From positions 62,001-126,000 of the forward strand of contig NZ_JYLF01000012.1 in NCBI RefSeq assembly GCF_001043055.1: a stretch of 64,000 nt of DNA, written 5' to 3'. Origin of the DNA: Pseudomonas weihenstephanensis (lineage in GTDB: Bacteria > Pseudomonadota > Gammaproteobacteria > Pseudomonadales > Pseudomonadaceae). A model generated the notes under the pieces. It was given only the letters and a program-made list of their open reading frames with translations. It did no database searches and was not told the DNA's origin. Positions 58,015 through 64,000 of the stretch are shown here, in pieces; the stretch's first letter is position 1; each line of letters starts with the position of its first letter. The position numbers and the translations under genes were made by a program.

Positions 58015-59364
58015 TTACAGGTAAATAAACTTGGCAATGAAAATCGCGCAGAGCACCCACACGCTGACGGAGATTTCCCGGTATTTACCCGTGCCCGCCT
58101 TTAGCGCCACAAAGCTGATAAAACCCAGGGCGATGCCGTCTGCCACTGAAAAGGTCAACGGCATCATGATCATGGTCACAATCGCCGGGATGCAATCGGT
58201 GGGTTCTTCCCAGTTGATGTGCTGCATGCCGCCCATCATCAGCATGGCCACGTAAATCAACGCACCGGCCGTTGCATACGCCGGAATCATGCCGGCCAGC
58301 GGTGCGAAAAACATGGCCGCGACGAACAGCACGCCGACCGTCACAGCCGTCAGCCCGGTGCGCCCGCCTGCGGCAACCCCGGCGGCACTTTCGACGTAGC
58401 TGGTGACCGGTGGCACGCCGACCACGGCGCCAAAAACGCTGGAGGCGCTGTCGGCTTTAAGTGCGCGTGACAGGTTTTCGATTTTGCCGTCGGCCTTGAT
58501 CAGCCCTGCACGTTGCGCCACGCCCATCAAGGTGCCCGCGGTATCAAACATGTGCACAAACAGGAAGGCCAGGACCACGCTGATCATGCTGATGTTGAAT
58601 ACGCCTTTGAGGTCCATCGCCATCCACGTCGGCGCCAGGCTGGGCGGGGCGGAGAGGATGCCGTTGTAGTGCACCAGGTCCAGGCTCCAGCCCGCCAACG
58701 TAACGGCAATGATGCTGATCAAAATGGCGCCGAACACCCGGTGGTAACTGAGGATCGCAATCATCAAAAAACACACGGCGGCCAGCAAGGGGGCCGGATC
58801 GCGCAACGACCCGAGTTTGATCAGGGTGGCGGAGCTGTCGACGATGATGCCCGAGGTTTTCAGGCCGATGATGCCCAGGAACAGCCCGACCCCTGCGCCC
58901 ATCGCATAGCGCAGGCTCACGGGGATGCTGTTGAGCAGCCATTCGCGTATGCGCGACAGGGTCAGGATCAAAAACAACACGCCCGAGACAAACACCGCAC
59001 CCAGCGCGGTCTCCCAGCTGTAGCCCATGGTGCCGACTACGGTGTAGGTGAAAAACGCATTCAAGCCCATACCGGGTGCGAGGCCCACAGGCCAGTTTGC
59101 ATACAAACCCATCAGCAAGCTGCCGAGGGCGGCAGCAATGCAGGTGGCAACAAAGGCCGCGCCGTGATTGATGCCCGCGTCGGCCATGATGTTGGGGTTG
59201 ACGAAGATGATGTACGCCATGGTGATGAACGTGGTCAGCCCGGCGATCAACTCAGTTTTGACGGTGGTGCCATGCAGCGACAGTTTGAACAGACGTTCCA
59301 GCCAGCCGCGTTGAACGGGCGGTGAAAGGTCCAGGGCAGGGGCTTGCGGTTTAGAGCTGTCCAC
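58015..59364 (-). CDS. NCS2 purine permease, AzgA-type
   Basis: The 449-residue product has about 13 membrane segments and the AzgA subfamily motif TFITMAYIIFVNPNIMADAGINHGAAFVATCIAAALGSLLMG, then NWPVGLAPGMGLNAFFTYTVV and a C-terminal ESAAGVAAGGRTGLTAVTVG. Members transport guanine, hypoxanthine or adenine. A TTGTATACAA site lies 114 bases before the start, linking it to the glyoxylate and urate genes. Confidence 0.93.
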   Translation of the reverse strand: MDSSKPQAPALDLSPPVQRGWLERLFKLSLHGTTVKTELIAGLTTFITMAYIIFVNPNIMADAGINHGAAFVATCIAAALGSLLMGLYANWPVGLAPGMGLNAFFTYTVVGTMGYSWETALGAVFVSGVLFLILTLSRIREWLLNSIPVSLRYAMGAGVGLFLGIIGLKTSGIIVDSSATLIKLGSLRDPAPLLAAVCFLMIAILSYHRVFGAILISIIAVTLAGWSLDLVHYNGILSAPPSLAPTWMAMDLKGVFNISMISVVLAFLFVHMFDTAGTLMGVAQRAGLIKADGKIENLSRALKADSASSVFGAVVGVPPVTSYVESAAGVAAGGRTGLTAVTVGVLFVAAMFFAPLAGMIPAYATAGALIYVAMLMMGGMQHINWEEPTDCIPAIVTMIMMPLTFSVADGIALGFISFVALKAGTGKYREISVSVWVLCAIFIAKFIYL

Positions 59365-59477
59365 AGTGATTTCCTCAGGCTTTTATTGTTTTTGAGCGCG
59401 CTGGTTGAGGCAAATAAGGCAAGAAACGGCTTTTTCTGACTGCAAGGTCAAGAAATAGCGTGAGCTGAATTATGCTT

Positions 59478-59487
59478 TTGTATACAA
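59478..59487. promoter_or_regulatory. Operator palindrome TTGTATACAA (permease side)
   Basis: Perfect palindrome within TTTTGTATACAAATAAA, 114 bases before the AzgA-type permease ATG on the minus strand and just beyond the MarR gene end. Confidence 0.6.
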
Positions 59488-59551
59488 ATAAAGCAAATAA
59501 TGTTTTCAGAAATGTACGAAGGGTGTTGTCAGGGGGAGGGTGATGACCGCG

Positions 59552-59989
59552 TCAGGTACGGTTTTGCCCCAAGGCATGATTGATTGCCAACCAGCCGTTC
59601 ACCGCGTCTTCGCCTTCTTGGGCGAATACCCGTTGCAAGAGCTTGACCTGTTCGCGACGCAAATTGCGCTCAAAACGCACGCCCTGCGGGGTCAACGCCA
59701 GCAGGCGCTTGCGCTTGTCGGTCTCTGGCGCGACGCTGCGCACCAGGTTCATCTCGATCAACTGGCGCAATGGCGTATTGAGTGCCTGCTTGCTGACCCC
59801 CAACAATGTCAGCAGTTCTTTGACGCTGACACCGGGGTAATGCGCGATAAAAAACACGATGCGCTGATGCACCCGGCTCAGCCCACGACGCGCCAGCATT
59901 TCATCCGCTTTGGCGGTAAATGCTTGATAGCCAAAGAAGAAGGCTTGCATGGCGGCACGCTGAGTGGTCGGATTTTTAAGGTCAAGCAT
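59552..59989 (-). CDS. MarR-family regulator
   Basis: The 145-residue product has the MarR winged-helix pattern: HQRIVFFIAHYPGVSVKELLTLLGVSKQALNTPLRQLIEMNLVRSVAPETDKRKRLLALTPQGV (about 40-105), with helical dimerisation ends. It is divergent from the aminotransferase 83 bases away, its probable target. Ligand unknown. Confidence 0.9.
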   Translation of the reverse strand: MLDLKNPTTQRAAMQAFFFGYQAFTAKADEMLARRGLSRVHQRIVFFIAHYPGVSVKELLTLLGVSKQALNTPLRQLIEMNLVRSVAPETDKRKRLLALTPQGVRFERNLRREQVKLLQRVFAQEGEDAVNGWLAINHALGQNRT

Positions 59990-60071
59990 ATTGACGTATC
60001 TAGGCTGCGCGGCGTAATTTCGGTCAATCAGTTTGACTTATTTCCAATTACTTCCGCTACCGGTGATCTAT

Positions 60072-61238
60072 ATGGCCTTCTCCGAACGTGTTTCCCGCCT
60101 GAAAAGCTCTTTGATTCGTGAAATTCTGGCTGCGGCTCAACGTCCGGAAGTCATGTCCTTTGCAGGCGGTCTACCGGCCGAAGCGATGCTGCCCAAAGTC
60201 GACTGGACCGACATGCCCGCCTCGATGGGCCAATACGGCATGAGCGAAGGCGAACCGGCGCTGCGTGAAGTGCTGGCCCAAGAGGCCCGCGCCCTGGGCG
60301 TTGACTGCGACGCGAGCCAAGTGATGGTACTCAGCGGTTCGCAGCAAGCCCTCGACCTGGCCGCCAAGCTGTACATCGACAAGGGCACCGAGATCATGCT
60401 CGAAGCCCCGACTTACCTGGCGGCGCTGCAAATTTTCCAATTGTTCGGCGCGCAGTGCCTGAGCTTCCCGTTGCAAGCCGATGGCCCGGACCTGGCCGCA
60501 CTGCGCAGCGAGCTGGAACAACATTCGCCCGCCTTCATCTACCTGATCCCGACGTTCCAGAACCCGTCGGCCGTGCGTTACAGCGAAGCCAAGCGCGATG
60601 CCGTTGCAGCCTTGCTGGACGAGTTCGGCGTGACGCTGATCGAAGACGAGCCGTACCGCGAGCTGAACTTCGACGGTGGCAGCGCCACGCCGATTGTCAG
60701 CCGTTTGAAAAAGGCCAGCTGGATCTACACCGGCACTGTTTCCAAAACCTTGCTGCCAGGTCTGCGCGTCGGTTTCTTGATTGCCAGCCCCGATCTGTAC
60801 CCGCATTTGCTGCGCCTCAAGCAATCCGCCGACCTGCACACCAACCGTGTGGGCCAATGGCAAGCCTTGCAGTGGATCGGCACGCAAAAAATGAGCAATC
60901 ACCTGGCCGAGTTGCGTGACTTCTACCGCATTCGCCGTGATGGTTTTCAAGCCGCGCTGCAAGAGCACTTCGCGGATCTGGCCGATTGGCAGGTGCCACA
61001 GGGCGGGTTGTTTTTCTGGCTGACTCTCAAACAACCATTTGACACCCGTACTTTGCTCAAGCCGGCGCTGGAGCAGAATGTGGCATTCATGCCGGGCGAA
61101 CCGTTCTTTGCCGAGCCGGACCAGAACGTTGGCAGCCTGCGCCTGAACTTCAGCCACATCGACCCTGCGCGTTTGCACGAGGGCCTTAAGCGCCTGGCTA
61201 ATGTTATTCGTCAGGCACAAGCCGCCCAGGCGGCGTAA
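60072..61238 (+). CDS. PLP-dependent aminotransferase, class I/II
   Basis: The 388-residue product is a fold-type I aminotransferase: AFSERVSRLKSSLIREILAAAQRPEVMSFAGGLP, VLSGSQQALDLAAKLYID, YLIPTFQNPSAVRYSEAKRDAV, DEPYREL and the PLP-lysine segment GTVSKTLLPGLRVG. It resembles LysN/2-aminoadipate-type aminotransferases of the GntR-MocR-related group, without the regulator domain. The ATG at 60072 fits the conserved N-terminus. A GST gene follows 11 bases downstream in the same direction. Confidence 0.92.
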   Translation: MAFSERVSRLKSSLIREILAAAQRPEVMSFAGGLPAEAMLPKVDWTDMPASMGQYGMSEGEPALREVLAQEARALGVDCDASQVMVLSGSQQALDLAAKLYIDKGTEIMLEAPTYLAALQIFQLFGAQCLSFPLQADGPDLAALRSELEQHSPAFIYLIPTFQNPSAVRYSEAKRDAVAALLDEFGVTLIEDEPYRELNFDGGSATPIVSRLKKASWIYTGTVSKTLLPGLRVGFLIASPDLYPHLLRLKQSADLHTNRVGQWQALQWIGTQKMSNHLAELRDFYRIRRDGFQAALQEHFADLADWQVPQGGLFFWLTLKQPFDTRTLLKPALEQNVAFMPGEPFFAEPDQNVGSLRLNFSHIDPARLHEGLKRLANVIRQAQAAQAA

Positions 61239-61249
61239 AAGGAGTCGCG

Positions 61250-61852
61250 ATGCTCAAGGTTTATGGCGATTACAACTCGGGCAATTGCTACAAAATCAAG
61301 CTGATGCTGCATTTGTTGGGGCTTGAATACCAATGGCATCCGGTGGACATTCTCAAGGGCGAAACCGAAACCTCGGAATTTCTGGCGAAAAACCCCAACG
61401 GCAAAGTGCCGGTGCTGGAGCTTGAAGACGGCACGTGCTTGTGGGAGTCAAACGCGATTCTCAACTACCTGGCGGACGGCAGCGAGTTTCTGCCGACCGA
61501 ACCGCGCTTGCGCACCCAGGTGTTGCAATGGCAGTTTTTCGAGCAATACAGCCATGAGCCTTACATCGCGGTGGCGCGGTTTATCCAGTTTTATCTGGGT
61601 TTGCCGCAAGCGCGACTTGAGGAGTATCGCGCACTGCAAAAGCGCGGCTACAAGGCGCTGGATGTCATGGAGCAACAGTTGGCCCGCACACCCTATTTGG
61701 TGGGCGAGCACTACTCGATTGCCGATGTGACGCTGTACGCCTACACCCATGTCGCCCATCAGGGCGGCTTTGAGCTTGGGTCTTACCCGAGTATTCAGGC
61801 CTGGTTACAGCGGGTGGCCAGTCACCCACGCCACGTGACGATGCTGGGATAA
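61250..61852 (+). CDS. Glutathione S-transferase family protein
   Basis: The 200-residue product has an N-terminal thioredoxin-like domain (MLKVYGDYNSGNCYKIKLMLHLLGLEYQWHPVDI, with SGNCYK as catalytic region; KNPNGKVPVLEL; WESNAILNYLA) and a C-terminal helical domain (about 90-195, with YSIADVTLYAYTHVA). It follows the aminotransferase closely and shares its direction, so the two may form an operon. Substrate unknown. Confidence 0.92.
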   Translation: MLKVYGDYNSGNCYKIKLMLHLLGLEYQWHPVDILKGETETSEFLAKNPNGKVPVLELEDGTCLWESNAILNYLADGSEFLPTEPRLRTQVLQWQFFEQYSHEPYIAVARFIQFYLGLPQARLEEYRALQKRGYKALDVMEQQLARTPYLVGEHYSIADVTLYAYTHVAHQGGFELGSYPSIQAWLQRVASHPRHVTMLG

Positions 61853-61864
61853 ACCCGCGCCATA

Positions 61865-61892
61865 AAAAAACCGGCCATGTGCCGGTTTTTTT
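61865..61892. terminator. Bidirectional terminator
   Basis: AAAAAAACCGGC-CATGT-GCCGGTTTTTTT: a GC stem flanked by A and T runs on both sides, between the converging GST and glutaredoxin-like genes. Confidence 0.88.
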
Positions 61893-61938
61893 ACATCCGC
61901 CCACCCTGGAGTGGCGGGCGAGGCCTGAGTTTTGCGGG

Positions 61939-62310
61939 TTACACGTTGGCGAAACGGTTGTTCAGGTACTCAATGATTACCTTGGACTCGTACATCCAGG
62001 TCGTCTTGCCATCTTCTTCAATGCGCAAGCACGGCACTTTGATTTTGCCGCCTTGCTCCAACAGGGTCTGGCGATCCTGCTCATTGTTTTTCGCATCCCG
62101 CAGCGCCACCGGCACGTTCAAGCGGCGCAGGGTGCGGCGGGTTTTGACGCAGAACGGGCAGGCATGGAACTGATACAGGGTCAGGTTTTTGGCCGCTTGG
62201 TCCACCTGCGCCTGAGCAGCGTCAGGGCGTTGTTTTTTACTGGGGCGGGTCATGAAGTCGCCAGCGATGATCAACTGACCCAGGCCTACGCGAAGCGCTT
62301 TGATAAACAC
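61939..62310 (-). CDS. Glutaredoxin-like protein
   Basis: The 123-residue product has a short N-terminal helical part (VFIKALRVGLGQLIIAGDFMTRP) and a glutaredoxin domain with active site ACPFC, then VPVALRDAKNNEQDRQTLLEQGGKIKVPCLRIEE and TTWMYESKVIIEYL. GTG at 62310 with GAGG about nine bases upstream is chosen; an ATG at 62331 would add seven residues. It is downstream of folE on the same strand, separated by a terminator. Confidence 0.85.
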   Translation of the reverse strand: MFIKALRVGLGQLIIAGDFMTRPSKKQRPDAAQAQVDQAAKNLTLYQFHACPFCVKTRRTLRRLNVPVALRDAKNNEQDRQTLLEQGGKIKVPCLRIEEDGKTTWMYESKVIIEYLNNRFANV

Positions 62311-62376
62311 AGTAAAAGCCTCATGGGGCAAGAAATAAGGCCCGCAGCTTACCTGAATTCGGCGGACGAAAAAAAA

Positions 62377-62400
62377 CCGGCGATGAACGCCGGTTTTTTT
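62377..62400 (-). terminator. Rho-independent terminator after folE
   Basis: On the minus strand ACCGGCG-TTCAT-CGCCGGT followed by a run of eight T, 9 bases past the folE stop. An A-run on the other side makes it symmetric. Confidence 0.88.
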
Positions 62401-62409
62401 ATACGCGTA

Positions 62410-62955
62410 TTACTTGATCAAACTCAGGAACTCGCTGCGTGTGGCCGCGTTGTCGCGGAACTCGCCGAGCATCACCGAGGTGATCATCGACGAATTTTGC
62501 TTCTCGACACCGCGCATCATCATGCACATGTGCTTGGCTTCGATCACCACCGCAACGCCCAGGGCGCCCGTGACTTGCATCACGGCATCGGCAATTTGGC
62601 GGCTGAGGTTTTCCTGGATTTGCAGGCGACGGGCATACATATCGACGATACGTGCCACCTTCGACAGGCCCAGTACTTTGCCGCTCGGAATGTAGGCCAC
62701 ATGCGCCTTGCCGATAAACGGCAGCAGGTGGTGCTCGCACAGCGAATACAACTCGATGTCCTTGACCAGCACCATTTCGCTGTTGTCCGAGCTGAACAAG
62801 GCACCGTTGGTGACTTCTTCCAGGGTTTGCTCATAGCCACGGCACAGGTACTGCATGGCTTTGGCTGCGCGCTTTGGTGTGTCGAGCAGGCCTTCACGGG
62901 AGACGTCTTCGCCCAGTTGACCGAGGATGGCGGTGTAGTTTTGTTCCAATGTCAC
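62410..62955 (-). CDS. folE: GTP cyclohydrolase I
   Basis: Converts GTP to 7,8-dihydroneopterin triphosphate, the first step of folate biosynthesis. The 181-residue product has the type I signatures SLCEHHLLPFIGKAHVAYIPSGKVLGLSKVARIVDMYARRLQIQE and the second zinc ligand region AKHMCMMMRGVEKQNS. GTG at 62955 (MTLEQNYTAILGQLGEDVSREGLLDTPKRAAKAMQYLC) matches the family start. The gene begins only 22 bases past the integrase remnant, so its original promoter region has been replaced or separated. Confidence 0.93.
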   Translation of the reverse strand: MTLEQNYTAILGQLGEDVSREGLLDTPKRAAKAMQYLCRGYEQTLEEVTNGALFSSDNSEMVLVKDIELYSLCEHHLLPFIGKAHVAYIPSGKVLGLSKVARIVDMYARRLQIQENLSRQIADAVMQVTGALGVAVVIEAKHMCMMMRGVEKQNSSMITSVMLGEFRDNAATRSEFLSLIK

Positions 62956-62977
62956 AGGGCTATATTCCGTGCGGGTT

Positions 62978-63660
62978 TCATAGTGGCACCTCGTCGGGTC
63001 GTACCAAATTTGTACCAATCATGCTGTTTTCGAGTTTCCCGAGCTCGCTCCAGTCTGTGCTGGAATTTAGCCATTTAGCGTAAGTTGAAAGCAACATCTG
63101 CACGCTGTGGCCTAGCTGATTGGCGATAAACGCAGGGTTCATGCCTGCAATGAGGCACATGGTAGCGTACGTGTGCCTACAGTTGTATTGGCGACGCACC
63201 CTGATTTTCAGTTTTGCTAATGCTTCCTGGAAATGTTTGTCGCTTACGCTTGCCTGCTGTATGAACTCAACGTTCCGGCTGGGTGGGAAAACGTAAGGAT
63301 GGTGGCGAGCGCGGGCATCCAGTAGAGGTTGAGCGAGACTCGGTAGTTTTTACGGGTACCACTCACAATCTCTCGACCCTTCAACCAGATCTGCGCGTGC
63401 TCGCCGAACACAATTGAAAATGAGTCAGTGGCATAACTCGACTGAGGGAAAAGCTCTGCATACCGGCGCTCATCGAGCACCTTATGTTTCGCGAGACTGA
63501 CTGCGTGAGCGCGTCAATCAGCGGCTGCTTTGATCCCCTTCGGCGTTTGGGGATAGGCAAGTGTTTCGCATCGCCGCTCACCCTGCCACGTGAACCTGAT
63601 GCGAATTGACTGACCTGCACATTCAACTCCTGCGGACAAGCCCATTGGCTTTCTAGCCAT
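62978..63660 (-). pseudogene. Decayed phage-type integrase (tyrosine recombinase)
   Basis: From ATG 63660 the frame gives the typical opening MARKPMGLSAGVEC with the arm-binding QSIRIRFTWQGERRCETLAYPQTPKGIKAAAD. An in-frame TGA (63514-63516) interrupts it. The same frame continues VSLAKHKVLDERRYAELFP and the core-binding FGEHAQIWLKGREIVSGTRKNYRVSLNLYW. Near 63305 it changes frame, jumping to HHPYVFPPSRN and the C-terminal catalytic part CRHTYATMCLIAGMNPAFIANQLGHSVQMLLSTYAKW, ending at 62978. Box I Arg and the surrounding 150-plus residues are missing. A nonsense codon and an internal deletion make it inactive. Confidence 0.88.
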
Positions 63661-63871
63661 GCGTCATATCTCCCTAAACTATACAAAATTCGCCCATCAA
63701 AATTGTTCCAAACCCTATAGGGATTACCCCGCGTGCTCTTTTGCCTTCGAGCGCTCGTTTTGTAGTGCCGAGCATCTCTGCCATTTTTCCTTCTGGCACT
63801 TTGTCCGGTTCGTAATCAGACATAGGGGCTGATTCAACTTTCCTGGAGTTACCTCTATAAATTCCCTGCGG
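63661..63871. other. Intergenic remnant upstream of the integrase
   Basis: This 211-base AT-richer stretch shows no convincing gene on either strand. It may carry the old integrase promoter or attachment-site remains. Confidence 0.4.
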
Positions 63872-64000
63872 TTAGTTTCTGCGAACCACAAAAATGACAA
63901 TCGAATACCCGGCCACACTCCAAAGCGCGGTACCGGCGAATGCGCCAACCAGGTGTGCGTCTGAGCCGTTCTCGGTGAGCGGGGGAAGGTGATCAACGGT
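63872..64000 (-). CDS. C-terminal end of an unidentified membrane protein (partial)
   Basis: From the window edge the minus strand reads 42 codons to TAA at 63872-63874. The peptide begins TVDHLPPLTENGSDAH and ends with a hydrophobic helix (LVGAFAGTALWSVAGYSIVIFVV) followed by RRN, a typical membrane-anchor end with positive residues inside. A competing 90-codon frame on the same strand has a less natural composition. The start lies outside the window, and the family cannot be named. It may belong to the same mobile element as the integrase. Confidence 0.5.
   Translation of the reverse strand, partial: TVDHLPPLTENGSDAHLVGAFAGTALWSVAGYSIVIFVVRRN

Noticed and set aside
63724..63996. 90-codon minus-strand frame at the window edge
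   Set aside because: It overlaps a frame that gives a natural membrane-protein C-terminus (63872-64000), and its own composition (many Trp, Pro, Arg, Cys) looks unselected.
1..64000. tRNA, rRNA, CRISPR arrays and intact transposases
   Set aside because: I looked for these and saw no cloverleaf genes, no regularly spaced short repeats and no transposase motifs; only REP-like hairpins and an integrase remnant are present.

Overview
The window is a piece of a Pseudomonas chromosome, probably from the P. fluorescens/P. fragi side of the genus. The evidence is the gene order fliKLMNOPQR-flhB-flhA-flhF-fleN-fliA-cheYZAB-motCD, the two-protein stator MotC/MotD, the ccmABCDEFGHI block directly beyond the motility genes, a PuuD-type urate oxidase, and many REP-like intergenic hairpins. 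Family assignments come from reading motifs and remembered family patterns; no database search was run.

Region 1 (1-21440, all +) is one polar flagellum and chemotaxis supercluster. It holds the C-ring (FliM, FliN), the export gate (FliOPQR, FlhB, FlhA), the number and position controllers FlhF and FleN, the sigma factor FliA, and the core chemotaxis proteins CheY, CheZ, CheA and CheB. After these come MotC/MotD, a ParA-type ATPase (ParC-like), a CheW-like protein with a long N-terminal tail (ParP-like), CheW and a DUF2802 protein. Two sequences with the sigma-54 GG-N10-GC geometry precede fliL and flhA. An unrecognised 189-residue gene sits between flhB and flhA. The CheA linker carries four copies of an acidic D/E-hydrophobic-D/E-x-L-L motif in the place where a P2 domain would be expected. 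The same pattern occurs in the FliM N-terminus and the CheZ C-terminus, both known CheY-binding peptides, and also in FliN.

Region 2 (21440-25700, mostly -) is a small variable block. It has a truncated isopentenyl-diphosphate isomerase, an FAD-dependent oxidoreductase, a hypothetical gene, and a pair made of an FlhB C-domain homologue and a second FliK-like protein.

Region 3 (25700-33300, +) is the complete cytochrome c maturation operon ccmABCDEFGHI followed by a small lipoprotein. The short ccmD gene is included. Beyond it are a small AT-rich secreted-protein gene, topoisomerase III, a sulfate-binding protein and a potassium-channel-like protein.

Region 4 (38000-59500) is largely purine and ureide catabolism. 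It contains a urea channel, the glyoxylate salvage genes gcl-hyi-glxR with a divergent GlcG-like gene, and a RutR-like regulator. It also contains two Tsx-type outer-membrane channels, a xanthine/urate permease, puuD, allA, alc, uraD, puuE, uraH and a second purine permease. Together these can import purines and take urate to glyoxylate plus urea, then take glyoxylate to glycerate. Five copies of the palindrome TTGTATACAA (one with a single change) sit in front of gcl/glcG, puuE/uraH and the second permease, suggesting one regulator for the set. Interspersed are a DUF808 membrane protein, a zinc-binding-type (CZB) chemoreceptor with a FliA-type promoter, and an MFS pump with its TetR regulator and three tandem operator-like palindromes.

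Region 5 (59500-64000) has a MarR regulator, a PLP aminotransferase, a glutathione S-transferase, a glutaredoxin-like protein and folE. Pressed against the folE start is a decayed phage-type integrase (one nonsense codon and a frame-changing internal deletion), then the tail of an unidentified membrane protein that runs off the window.
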